From positions 1-64,000 of the forward strand of contig CAYXTR010000012.1 of NCBI GenBank assembly GCA_964468185.1: DNA of 64,000 bases, given 5' to 3'. The translations under genes and the position numbers were made by a program. Below, piece after piece: positions 8,840 through 16,887 of the stretch. Source of the DNA: JANQFV01 sp964468185. Its GTDB lineage: Bacteria; Planctomycetota; Phycisphaerae; UBA1845; Fen-1342. Position 1 is the stretch's first letter; every line of letters starts with the position of its first letter. The notes under the pieces were generated by a model, which saw only the letters and a program-made list of their open reading frames with translations, searched no databases and was not told the DNA's origin.

Positions 8840-10159
8840 TCAGTTCGTCTGGAGTGTACGGGGATTCTTGTTTGCGTCAGAGCGGGCGGCGGCCTGGGTC
8901 GTTGGCGCTTCGGCGATCTGTTGGGGGATGACGGGTTGCGGCCCGTACAAGCGTTCGTTGGCGCGACTGACGACGCGATCGCCGGCGGAGAGGCCCTGGC
9001 CCTGTATTTCGATCAGGCCTTGCAGTTCGAGGCCGGTCTTGACGGAGACGGGCATGGCGATGCTGCTGCCGTCGCCCTGGCCGGGGCGGATGACGAAGAC
9101 CTGTTTGCTGGTGCCGCGGGCGACGATGGCGTCCTTGGTGGTCATCAGGCGTTTGCTGAGGGGTCCGGAGGGGACGTAGGCGCGGACGAACATGCCGGGG
9201 AGCAATTCGTGAGTGGTGTTTTCGAGGTCGATTTCGATGGGGAAGGTGCGTGCGGCCTGGGTGGCGAGGGGGATGACCCTTGTGATGCTGGCCGAGCGTG
9301 TGGCGCGCAGTGCCTCGATTTCGATGGTTGTCGGGGCGTTGGCACGGGCATAGCGAATGGCGTGTTCGGGCACGTCGACGCGTACGCGGACGGTCTCGAC
9401 GGCGACCATGGCGCAGACGTCGCCGCCGGCATTGATCCACTCGCCGACCTCGGTGTGTTTTTCGGTGATGGCGCCTTTGAAGGGTGCCCGGATGCTGGTT
9501 TTTTCGACGTCGCGTTGGAGGCGCTGGACGGTGGCCTGCTGAGCGCTGACGGCGCTGCGTGCGGCGGCGATGACCTCGGGTCGGGCGCCGTTCTGGGCTT
9601 TTTCGAGTTGGGCACGGGCCTGTGCCAGGCGGCGTTTGGCGGCGAGGTAGTCCATTTCGGCGTCGATTTTCTCTTTGTCGTTGCTCTGGCCGCGTTCGTA
9701 CAGGTCGAGGATGCGTCGCTGCTCGAATTCCGCTTTTTCGAGTAGGGCTTCCTCTTCGGCGACGGCGGCTTCGAGGCGGCGGAGGTCCTCTGCGCGCTCG
9801 CCGTTTTCGAGTTCCGCCAGGCGTGCCTTGAGTTGCTCGAGGGTTGCAGTGGCTTCGGCCAGGCGGAGGCGTGCGACGGTGTCGTCGATGCGGCAGATGA
9901 CGTCGCCGGGGTCGAGGAATTGGCCCTCTTCGGCGTCGAAGGAAGCGATCAGGCCGGCGACCTCGGCGGCGACGGTGGCGGACTTGTCGGGCAGGATGCT
10001 GCCGACCAGCTTGATGGAGGGAGGCACTTCGCGTTCGACGATCTGGGATACGCCTACCGGCATTGGGGGCGGGCCTTGGGCGTACGTCGGTGAGGCGGAT
10101 GCGAAGATTGCAGCCAAAATGATAGCGTATTTGCAGCTAGGAACTCGACCCATTTTCAT
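8840..10159 (-). CDS. RND efflux membrane fusion (periplasmic adaptor) protein
   Basis: A 439-residue periplasmic adaptor. The signal peptide is KYAIILAAIFASASPTYAQ (residues about 10-28). It then shows the usual plan: a first beta-barrel/lipoyl half-motif (GSILPDKSATVAAEVAGLIASFDAEEGQFLDPGDVICRID), a long alpha-helical hairpin rich in Leu, Glu and Ala (about residues 100-195), the second lipoyl half (IRAPFKGAITEKHTEVGEWINAGG) and a C-terminal barrel. It should link the permease encoded immediately downstream to an outer membrane channel. The open frame continues upstream to 10285, but the residues before the ATG at 10159 look untranslated and the signal peptide starts directly after it. Confidence 0.88.
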   Translation of the reverse strand: MKMGRVPSCKYAIILAAIFASASPTYAQGPPPMPVGVSQIVEREVPPSIKLVGSILPDKSATVAAEVAGLIASFDAEEGQFLDPGDVICRIDDTVARLRLAEATATLEQLKARLAELENGERAEDLRRLEAAVAEEEALLEKAEFEQRRILDLYERGQSNDKEKIDAEMDYLAAKRRLAQARAQLEKAQNGARPEVIAAARSAVSAQQATVQRLQRDVEKTSIRAPFKGAITEKHTEVGEWINAGGDVCAMVAVETVRVRVDVPEHAIRYARANAPTTIEIEALRATRSASITRVIPLATQAARTFPIEIDLENTTHELLPGMFVRAYVPSGPLSKRLMTTKDAIVARGTSKQVFVIRPGQGDGSSIAMPVSVKTGLELQGLIEIQGQGLSAGDRVVSRANERLYGPQPVIPQQIAEAPTTQAAARSDANKNPRTLQTN

Positions 10160-10765
10160 CGTGTGGAAGCTCTGCTTAGCAGGTTGGGGATGGCTGGTAC
10201 GCGGCGACATCCCTGCGGGATCATAGACGGTGCATTGTATCCATTCCGAGGAGGGCGGACAATTCGCGACGCTCACCCGCCGCACAGGCTGGTTGGCGGC
10301 GCGGCGTGGTGTAAGCGTGTTGGTCCATGGCCGGGTTGCGGGGAGGTCCGAATTGGGCCGGTGCGTTAAGGCGACGTTAAGGTCCGCTGATTTCTGTACT
10401 TAGGGGAGGGAAAGCTTGATTCTGTCCTTTTGCGCGGCTATGGTAGAGCTAGTTAGCCGGGCCCGGTTGCGGCCGGCGTCGGGTAACGCGGCGGCGAATG
10501 GGCTGAGGATGGGCGCAGGCGTCGCTGCACTAGCACGGCTTGGCCGGTCGCAGGTAACCCCTTGAAATGCCCGGGGGGACTCAACTGGCGCACGTTGGTG
10601 ACGGATGTCGCCGGCAGGCGTGCAGCCATGAAACACAGGAACTTCGGACTCTTGCTCTGACGTGGAGCGGGACGCTACCGATATGGAAGCCCGGCGGGAA
10701 GCGGCGGGCAGGGAAGTTGTATAAGTGCCGACGAAGTCGGAGTTTGTATCTGGGACGCAACTGAG
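10160..10765. other. Divergent intergenic region between efflux operon and EF-G
   Basis: About 600 bases with no supportable gene. It must hold promoters in both directions. A stem GTGCCGAC/GTCGGAGT-like is visible at about 10724-10743, shortly before the EF-G start. Small open frames here are short, without domains or ribosome binding sites. Confidence 0.4.
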
Positions 10766-12853
10766 ATGGAAACGATTCGCAAGATCAGGAACATTGGTAT
10801 CTCCGCTCACATTGACTCGGGCAAGACGACGCTTTCGGAGCGGATTCTCTTTTACAGCGGTCGGATCCATCGCATGGGTGAGGTGCGTGGTGGTGACCGT
10901 GGGGCCGTGATGGACCACATGGAGCTCGAGCGGGAACGCGGCATCACCATTACTTCCGCGGCGACCAATGTCTCGTGGCTTGACCACCAGATCAATGTGA
11001 TTGATACGCCGGGGCACGTGGATTTCACGGTTGAGGTGGAGCGCTCGCTGCGTGTGCTCGATGGCGCGATTCTGGTGCTCTGCGGTGTTGGTGGGGTGCA
11101 ATCGCAGTCGCTGACGGTGGATCGGCAGATGAAGCGATATGGCGTGCCGCGGATCGCTTTCATCAACAAGCTTGATCGAGTGGGTGCGGATCCGACGCGT
11201 GTGATTGGTGAGATTGAGGAGAAGCTGGGGCTGACGCCGGTGCCGCTGCAATTGCCCATCGGGGTGGAGCAGGATCATGTTGGCGTGATTGACCTGGTCA
11301 CGATGGAGGCCGTGTACTTCGACGGCAATATGGGGGAGAAGGTGCGGCGGGAGGCGATTCCGGCCGAGTTGCAGGACGCGGCGGACCGGGCGCGGCATGG
11401 CATGCTCGACACGCTATCGCTCTACGATGATGAGTTGATGGAGTTGCTGCTGGAAGAGCAGGTGCCGCGGATGGAGCAACTACAGGACATCATTCGGCGG
11501 CTGACGATTTCTCGCGATATCGTGCCGGTGATGATGGGATCGGCGTTCAAGAATCGGGGCGTGCAGCTGTTGCTGGATGCGATTGTGCGGTATCTGCCGT
11601 CTCCGCTGGATATCGTCTACTACGCGAGTGACAACGATAATGATGGGGCGGAGGTGGCGATCACGGCTGATCCGGATGCGCCGGGGGTGGCGATGGCGTT
11701 CAAGCTGGTGGAGGAATCGTTCGGGCAACTCACGTATGCCCGGGTCTATCAGGGGCGCATCCGCAAGGGTGATACGCTGCGTAACACGCGTTCGCGAAAC
11801 AAGCTGCGCATCGGGCGCATGGTGCGGATGCATGCGAATGACCGTGAGGATGTGGAAGATGCCGGTCCGGGTGACATTGTGGCGATCATTGGTGCGGACT
11901 GCGCGTCGGGTGACACATTCTGTCAGGATCAGATCAACTACGCGCTTGAGGACATCGAGAAGCCGGAGCCGGTGATCTCGCTGGCGGTGAATGTTGCCAA
12001 GGGTGGAGATCGTGACAAGCTTGCGAAGGCGTTGCAGCGTTTTGTTCGTGAGGATCCCACGTTTCATGTGCGGACGGATCATGAGACGGGTGAGACTGTG
12101 ATTGCCGGCGTCGGTGAGTTGCAGCTCGAAGTCTACGTCGAACGCATTCGGCGGGAGTATGGATGTCCGGTTGAGACGAGCCCGCCGCGGGTGAATTATC
12201 GTGAGGCCCCGACACAATGTGCGACGTATGATTATCGGCACCGCAAGCAGACGGGCGGGTCGGGTCAGTACGGGCACGTGATCGGGCGGCTGGAAGTGCT
12301 GCCGGAAGAGGCTGAAGCGCCGTATGAATTCGAGAACAAGGTTACGGGCGGGCGTATTCCGACGGAGTACATTCCGTCGTGTGACAAGGGGTTCCAGGCG
12401 GCGCGGTTGAACGGGCCGTTGGCGGGCTACGAGGTCGTGCGCGTAAAGATGGTGCTGGAAGACGGCACGTCGCACTCGGTGGACTCGTCGGACGTGGCGT
12501 ATCAGGTTGCGGCGCGCGAGGCATTCAAGCAGGCATACCTGAAGGCGAAGCCAGCGATTCTTGAACCGATTATGGATGTTGAGGTCGAAGTCCCGACCGA
12601 GCAGCAGGGTGGGGTGGTTGGTGATTTGACGTCGCGGCGCGGGATCATCACGGGCACGGACATGCGTGGTGACGTGACGATCGTCAAGGCCGAGGTGCCG
12701 CTGGCGACGATGTTCGGCTATGCGACCGATCTGCGTTCGATGACACAGGGTCGGGGGACATTCTCGATGCACTTCGGGTGCTATCGTCAGGCGCCGCGCG
12801 ACGTGCAGGAAGACGTCATTGCGAAGGCGAAGGCGGAGGCAAAATCGGGCTAG
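10766..12853 (+). CDS. fusA: Elongation factor G, spd/mitochondrial-like subfamily
   Basis: A 695-residue translational GTPase. G1 is AHIDSGKTTL (residues 13-22), G2 RGITITSAA, G3 DTPGHVDF, G4 NKLDRVGADP and G5 GSAFKNRGVQ; domains II-V follow with the domain IV phrase RVNYREAPTQ and the C-terminal LRSMTQGRGTFSMHFGCYRQAP. It drives tRNA-mRNA translocation or, in split systems, only one of translocation and ribosome recycling. Ser in place of Ala in the P-loop (HIDSGKTT rather than HIDAGKTT) and the wording of G1-G2 match mitochondrial EF-G1 and the spdEFG1 group known from spirochaetes and planctomycetes. It stands alone, outside a str operon, which fits that assignment. Only a weak GGGACG precedes the ATG. 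Confidence 0.93.
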   Translation: METIRKIRNIGISAHIDSGKTTLSERILFYSGRIHRMGEVRGGDRGAVMDHMELERERGITITSAATNVSWLDHQINVIDTPGHVDFTVEVERSLRVLDGAILVLCGVGGVQSQSLTVDRQMKRYGVPRIAFINKLDRVGADPTRVIGEIEEKLGLTPVPLQLPIGVEQDHVGVIDLVTMEAVYFDGNMGEKVRREAIPAELQDAADRARHGMLDTLSLYDDELMELLLEEQVPRMEQLQDIIRRLTISRDIVPVMMGSAFKNRGVQLLLDAIVRYLPSPLDIVYYASDNDNDGAEVAITADPDAPGVAMAFKLVEESFGQLTYARVYQGRIRKGDTLRNTRSRNKLRIGRMVRMHANDREDVEDAGPGDIVAIIGADCASGDTFCQDQINYALEDIEKPEPVISLAVNVAKGGDRDKLAKALQRFVREDPTFHVRTDHETGETVIAGVGELQLEVYVERIRREYGCPVETSPPRVNYREAPTQCATYDYRHRKQTGGSGQYGHVIGRLEVLPEEAEAPYEFENKVTGGRIPTEYIPSCDKGFQAARLNGPLAGYEVVRVKMVLEDGTSHSVDSSDVAYQVAAREAFKQAYLKAKPAILEPIMDVEVEVPTEQQGGVVGDLTSRRGIITGTDMRGDVTIVKAEVPLATMFGYATDLRSMTQGRGTFSMHFGCYRQAPRDVQEDVIAKAKAEAKSG

Positions 12854-13195
12854 CGGCGTTGCGGTGGTCTGTTGGGGGGGTGGAAGACGACAACTCAGTG
12901 TCATCAATTCTGGGGGTCGGAGGCGGGTGCGCTCGCCATGCCTGCCGGGGGAAGATGTGGCGGCACCTTTGTACGCCGGATGGCCCAGTCAAGCCGCTTG
13001 ACTCTAAGTTATTATTAAATCGTTATTTATGGATCGGATACCTGGTAGTTTGGGGGAGAAGCTGTGCAATTACGCATTTGTTACTGAATCGTTTGGGTTA
13101 TATTAAGATATAATTAAGTTGTGCCGATAATCAGTTGGGGGGCGCGCCCCACGCGTGGTGGGGGCGTTCTGGCGACGAGAAGGAACGGGTCCGAG
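12854..13195. other. Intergenic region: EF-G 3' hairpin and AT-rich promoter area
   Basis: No gene. A perfect 7-bp stem AGTCAAG/CTTGACT with loop CCG sits at 12987-13003 and is followed by an AT-rich but mixed tract, so it may end the EF-G transcript. From 13005 to 13125 the base composition is strongly AT-rich for this genome, including TATATTAAGATATAATTAAG at 13098-13117, which suggests the promoter of the small membrane-protein gene that starts at 13196. Confidence 0.4.
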
Positions 13196-13624
13196 ATGAG
13201 TGCGTTGCGCCGACAAGTTGATGGCGAAAGCGGGGGCGCGCTCACTGGTGGTGCGCTGCGGAGTAACGGTAACTCGGTACGGACACTGGGAATGGCAACG
13301 GCGCTGGCGGTCGTGTTCGTCTGCGGGTCTTTCGACGCTGCTTTCACTCATTCGCAAGTCGCGCGAGGCAACTTCCTGGAGGCGAATCGACTGGCGGCGG
13401 CGGTATCGCCGAGTGATGCGAGCCTGGTGGCATGGAAGCTGCCGCTGTTTGGGGCGGGGTTGGCGACGTTGTATCGATTTCGGCGACGGGCAAGTGCCGA
13501 GGCGGGGGCATGGGCATTGGCGGTGCTGCATCTGGCGTTAATGGGCTGGTGGATTGAGTACATCCGGACGGTGGCGTGCTGTCTGAACGATCCGGCCGTC
13601 TCGGCGCCGGTGGTGCAGTTCTGA
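13196..13624 (+). CDS. Small membrane protein of unknown function, paralogue 1
   Basis: A 142-residue protein with a polar N-terminus of about 30 residues and roughly three predicted membrane segments (residues about 30-50, 78-95 and 105-125). It is a clear paralogue of the gene at 13881-14303: both share F-D-x-A-x-T, Q-x-x-R-G-N-F-L-E-A-N-x-L-A-A, L-F-G-A-G, R-F-R-R-x-A-x-A-E and a Trp-Trp pair before a Cys-Cys. The shape recalls DUF5658-like proteins, but that link is only an impression. The ATG at 13196 is chosen because AGAAGGAA lies upstream; the frame itself extends to 13121. Function is unknown. Confidence 0.6.
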   Translation: MSALRRQVDGESGGALTGGALRSNGNSVRTLGMATALAVVFVCGSFDAAFTHSQVARGNFLEANRLAAAVSPSDASLVAWKLPLFGAGLATLYRFRRRASAEAGAWALAVLHLALMGWWIEYIRTVACCLNDPAVSAPVVQF

Positions 13625-13880
13625 GATGTGGCGCGGTGTGCCCTGATTGAATGCAATATGCGCGAGTAGCGAGTGTTAAGCAGTGGGGCGAACAGCCCGC
13701 CACATGCGGCGTAAGTCCGGCCGCGGTTCTGTTTGCATTGTGAGCATTGGATGCGGTTTCGGCGAGGAACTTGACGGTTGGGCCATGGAATCGCTGTGGT
13801 TTGCAGCGCATTCGTCCGATAGCAGTAGTTACCCGATTGATTCCAGATCCGAAGACTCCGCTTTTCTGGGGATAGAGGAT

Positions 13881-14303
13881 ATGCGCTCGCACGCGTTGAG
13901 GTTGGTCGGTTTGCGCTTTTTCGACCCGCCGCCGCGATCTACTCCCGCTACCCGGCGTTCCTTCCGTGTCATCGTTGTGCTGGCGGGGGTGTTCGTACTG
14001 ACGATATTTGATCTGGCGTATACGCAGGCCCAATTGCCGCGTGGGAACTTTCTGGAAGCCAATCTGCTGGCTGCCGGGGCAGTGGAAGCTGGTGCCATGA
14101 GTGCGGCGGCGTACAAGGTGCTGCTGTTCGGGGCGGGGGCGTACATTCTGCACCGCTTTCGACGTACGGCGGCGGCGGAGCTCGGCACGTGGCTGCTGGC
14201 GGCATGCCATGTCGGGCTGATGGTATGGTGGGAGCTGTACTTTCAGGCGCTGGAAGTGTGCTGTACGGGGGCCATCGTGTACGACGATATTGCGGCGTAC
14301 TAG
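13881..14303 (+). CDS. Small membrane protein of unknown function, paralogue 2
   Basis: A 140-residue membrane protein, second copy of the tandem pair. After about 30 mostly basic residues come hydrophobic segments at roughly 33-50, 82-95 and 110-128. The conserved block DLAYTQAQLPRGNFLEANLL matches the first copy at about two of every three positions, followed by the shared LFGAG, RFRR and LM-x-WW elements. The ATG at 13881 has GGGGATAGAGG before it; the frame is open back to 13683 but the upstream part has no resemblance to paralogue 1. The two copies are separated by about 256 bases without a gene. Function is unknown; an ancestral duplication is evident. Confidence 0.6.
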   Translation: MRSHALRLVGLRFFDPPPRSTPATRRSFRVIVVLAGVFVLTIFDLAYTQAQLPRGNFLEANLLAAGAVEAGAMSAAAYKVLLFGAGAYILHRFRRTAAAELGTWLLAACHVGLMVWWELYFQALEVCCTGAIVYDDIAAY

Positions 14304-14465
14304 TGCGGTTGCGACCAAAGTGCCATGACCGTGTCGGCCGTTGGTGCACGGAGTCGTCTGCGGCGAGTGGGGGGCCTGGCGTTCCCGTAGAGGCTCGGGC
14401 GCTACATTCATGAGATGGAGGTGGTTGCTACGTGAACTGCTATGGATGCGGTACGATGACTGGTC

Positions 14466-15593
14466 ATGAAGATTCTTGCACTGGAGCCTTATTTCGGGGG
14501 TAGCCACAAGGCGTTCCTGGACGGTTGGCGTGCGCGGAGTCGGCATGGGTGGTGTGTGTCGCCGTTGCCGGCCCGGAAGTGGAAGTGGCGGATGCGACAT
14601 GGGGCGGTGACGTATGCGGCAGACGTGCGCGAGCGTGTGGCGGGTGGCGAGACGTGGGATGTGCTGTTCTGCTCGGACATGTTGAATCTGGCGGAGTTTC
14701 GCGGGCTGGCGCCGGTGGCGGTGCGCGCGTTGCCGACGGTCGTTTACTTTCATGAGAATCAGCTTACGTATCCGTTTCGGTACTTCGGGGAGCGGGATTT
14801 TCATTTTGGCTTCACGAACATGACGACGGCGCTGGCGGCGGATGAGGTGTGGTTCAATACGGCGTTTCATCGGGATGACTACCTGGCGGCGCTGCGCGAT
14901 GTGTTGAAGCGGATGCCGGATTATCAGTCGCTGGAGGTGACTGATCAGATTCGCGCGAAAGCACGCGTCGAGCCGCCGGGGGTGGAGATGCTCGGGGCGA
15001 GGGAGTCACGTACGCCGGGGCCGATGGGGATTGTGTGGGCTGCGCGTTGGGAGCATGACAAGAACCCGGAGGGTTTCTTTGCGGCGATCGAGCAACTGGA
15101 GGTCGCGGGGGTTGATTTCCGGGTGAGTGTGGTGGGGGAGGAGTTTCGCGAGTCGCCGGCGATTTTTGCGCAGGCGCGCGAGCGATTCGCGGCTCGAATC
15201 GACCGGTGGGGGTATCAGCCGACGCGGGCGGATTACGTGGCGGCGCTGCGTGAGGCTGATGTGTTTGTGTCGACGGCGGAGCATGAGTTTTTCGGGATCA
15301 GCGCGGTGGAGGCGATTGCGGCGGGGTGTTATCCGCTGTTGCCGAAGCGGCTGGCTTATCCGGAATTGCTGGAGTTGGATACGCGGCCGGAGCGGGAGGT
15401 GTTTTTTTATGACGGGAGTGTGGATGATTTGGTGCGGCGGCTGCGTGAGTTGGGGGGGGATGTTGGCGACGGGTGGCGTGTGGCGGATTGCGAGGCACTG
15501 TCGCGGGAGATCGTCCAGCGGTTTGGGTGGGAGGCACGGGCGCGTGAGATGGACGGGCGGTTGGAAGAGCTGGTGCGGGCTGCAGAGTTGTGA
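14466..15593 (+). CDS. DUF3524 glycosyltransferase, tRNA-queuosine mannosyltransferase-like
   Basis: A 375-residue GT-B enzyme. The N-terminus ALEPYFGGSHKAFLDGW and the following PLPARKWKWRMRHGAV are the signature of the DUF3524 family, whose human member GTDC1 (QTMAN) mannosylates queuosine in tRNA-Asp. Further conserved pieces are LFCSDMLNLAEFRGL, FHENQLTYPFR and, in the C-terminal half, ARWEHDKNPEGF and the donor-site EHEFFGISAVEAIAAGCYPLLP (family 4-like E-x7-E). By family it should act in the cytoplasm with a GDP-sugar donor, with tRNA queuosine as the likely acceptor; that the bacterial protein has the same acceptor is inference. The gene is single, and ends convergently with the next one. 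Confidence 0.8.
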   Translation: MKILALEPYFGGSHKAFLDGWRARSRHGWCVSPLPARKWKWRMRHGAVTYAADVRERVAGGETWDVLFCSDMLNLAEFRGLAPVAVRALPTVVYFHENQLTYPFRYFGERDFHFGFTNMTTALAADEVWFNTAFHRDDYLAALRDVLKRMPDYQSLEVTDQIRAKARVEPPGVEMLGARESRTPGPMGIVWAARWEHDKNPEGFFAAIEQLEVAGVDFRVSVVGEEFRESPAIFAQARERFAARIDRWGYQPTRADYVAALREADVFVSTAEHEFFGISAVEAIAAGCYPLLPKRLAYPELLELDTRPEREVFFYDGSVDDLVRRLRELGGDVGDGWRVADCEALSREIVQRFGWEARAREMDGRLEELVRAAEL

Positions 15594-15602
15594 TGTACAG
15601 GC

Positions 15603-15623
15603 GCACCGGATGCAATCCGGTGC
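15603..15623. repeat. Perfect 9-bp hairpin between convergent genes (REP-like / bidirectional terminator)
   Basis: GCACCGGAT and ATCCGGTGC are separated by GCA. The element sits 10 bases after the stop of the mannosyltransferase-like gene and 25 bases before the end of the opposing gene. It lacks a T-run. Its position suits a bidirectional terminator, and its compact symmetrical form is also that of a dispersed REP element. Confidence 0.5.
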
Positions 15624-15647
15624 TACAGTACAAGCTGATGCCAGAGG

Positions 15648-16166
15648 CTACTTTGCGCGGGCGCGGGCGCGTTTTTCGTTGGGGTCGATGGCGAAGACGA
15701 CGGCGCGGTCGTCGGGGAAGAGTTGGCGGAGTTTGGGGAGGAGGTTGTTGAGGGCTTTGCGCTCCGGCGCGGGGAGGTTGGGAGTGATGGCATCCGGGTG
15801 TTCGAGCCATTGCGGCCACTTGGGGAGGGGGATGCGGATTTCGTCGCCGAAGGAAACGAGGCGAACAACGGCTTCCTCGATAGGCGGTTCGGGATTGACG
15901 GCGATGTAGAGGTCTTCGTCGTCGTGGACTTTCCACCAGAAGGGGTTTTTGCGGTTGGCTTTGATCCAGGCGTTGACGTAGTGGCGGGCGAAGCGGGGTC
16001 GTTCGGGCCAGTTGGCGTAGCAGGACCAGTGGAGGGGTACGTTGGCGTATTTGTTGAGGGGGTCGTCTTTGGGGAGGAAGTCGCCAGTGGCGCGGAAAGC
16101 GCTATTGAGATCTTCGATGGGTTTTTCGCAAAGGGCGCATTGGATGGCGGCGAGTGGATCGGGCAT
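15648..16166 (-). CDS. Hypothetical protein with C-x2-C / H-x2-C zinc-finger-like N-terminus
   Basis: A 172-residue soluble protein, family not recognised. Residues 8-14 contain IQCALCEKP and about residues 48-52 contain LHWSC, a possible zinc-binding set of three Cys and one His. The middle is Trp-rich (NWPERPRFARHYVNAW, NPFWWKV) and the C-terminus is basic. The frame is open back to 16508 but the upstream residues are low-complexity; the ATG at 16166 is preceded by AAGGAACG, a good ribosome binding site. A -35/-10 pair and a hairpin with a T-run lie upstream on the same strand (separate entries), suggesting attenuated expression. Confidence 0.6.
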   Translation of the reverse strand: MPDPLAAIQCALCEKPIEDLNSAFRATGDFLPKDDPLNKYANVPLHWSCYANWPERPRFARHYVNAWIKANRKNPFWWKVHDDEDLYIAVNPEPPIEEAVVRLVSFGDEIRIPLPKWPQWLEHPDAITPNLPAPERKALNNLLPKLRQLFPDDRAVVFAIDPNEKRARARAK

Positions 16167-16315
16167 GGGCGGGCGTTCCTTGGACCTTGACATGTGCGAC
16201 CCGAGGGCGCGGGCGCATCGGACGATCGACCTTCGGTTGTTTGGCGCATTATAGCGACGATGAGGTGAGCGTTGTTGATGATCGTGACGTTTCAATAGTG
16301 GAATGTGTGGGGCGC

Positions 16316-16361
16316 AAAAAAAAGAGAACACCGAGTGCCGTGGGGCAGGCCCGGTGCTCTC
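16316..16361 (-). terminator. Rho-independent terminator upstream of the 172-residue gene (attenuator or end of a small RNA)
   Basis: Read on the minus strand, the arms GAGAGCACCG (16361-16352) and CGGTGTTCTC (16333-16324) form a 10-bp stem with one G-U or mismatch position, and eight T residues follow directly (16323-16316). There is no minus-strand gene before it: the nearest upstream gene is on the other strand. The promoter at 16384-16411 lies only about 25 bases ahead, so the terminated transcript would be about 60 bases. Confidence 0.6.
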
Positions 16362-16383
16362 CGGAGGGGAAAGAAGCACTAGA

Positions 16384-16411
16384 AGTGTAGGATGTCTGAT
16401 ATGTGTGTCAA
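16384..16411 (-). promoter_or_regulatory. Sigma-70-type promoter upstream of the terminator and 172-residue gene
   Basis: On the minus strand a perfect TTGACA (16411-16406) is followed after 16 bases by TACACT (16389-16384). Transcription would start at about 16377, run into the hairpin and T8 tract at 16361-16316 and, if it reads through, reach the start codon at 16166. Confidence 0.5.
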
Positions 16412-16887
16412 GCGATTTTATCGGTCTTTTAAAAAAGTTTTCAGGTGTTAAGTGCTTCGCTGGAAAGTAGATGGGAGCGGTTCGTTTATGGAAGTGATTA
16501 TCAGTCATCAGGTTATCGGTGCGTTATCGGCGCCGTGAACCGGTTACGCAGAAGGTAGTCAGAAATCGATATCATCATGGAGTTTTGGCTGCTGGATGTC
16601 TTTTTCGGGCAGGTGCGCCATCCGGGGTGTGTGAGATAACGCCGTTTTTATTGGCGGGTTGATGGTGAATGGGCTGTCAGGATTGCGCAGACATTTGGTG
16701 GGGCGTACTGGTGTGATTGGGCGAGCGGAGGGCGGTCGGAGTGTGTGGCCCGTTGGGTTGACAGCGGGGTGGGGGGCTCGTGTAGTGATGCTCGTGTGGC
16801 GACCGGGTTCCGGGTCGTCGATCATGCGGGGGTTTCGTCGCGCCGAGTTGGGCGGAGTGTTGGCGCGGGCTGGTGAAGGAGGAGTTC
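16412..16887. other. Intergenic region without a supportable gene
   Basis: Between the two divergent genes. An AT-rich patch at 16412-16445 adjoins the promoter described above. The rest holds only short frames without family resemblance. The last bases, AAGGAGGAG at 16876-16884, are the ribosome binding site that fixes the start of the isomerase-like gene. Confidence 0.4.

Noticed and set aside
10400..12907. Long minus-strand open frames opposite EF-G
   Set aside because: They mirror the codon bias of the EF-G gene, are Arg/His-rich without domains, and have no ribosome binding sites.
13344..14870. 508-residue minus-strand frame
   Set aside because: Runs opposite to the two paralogous membrane proteins and the glycosyltransferase; low-complexity basic protein with no match to any family.
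16559..16825. 88-residue minus-strand frame in the gap before the isomerase gene
   Set aside because: Pro/Thr/His-rich with no family resemblance and no ribosome binding site.
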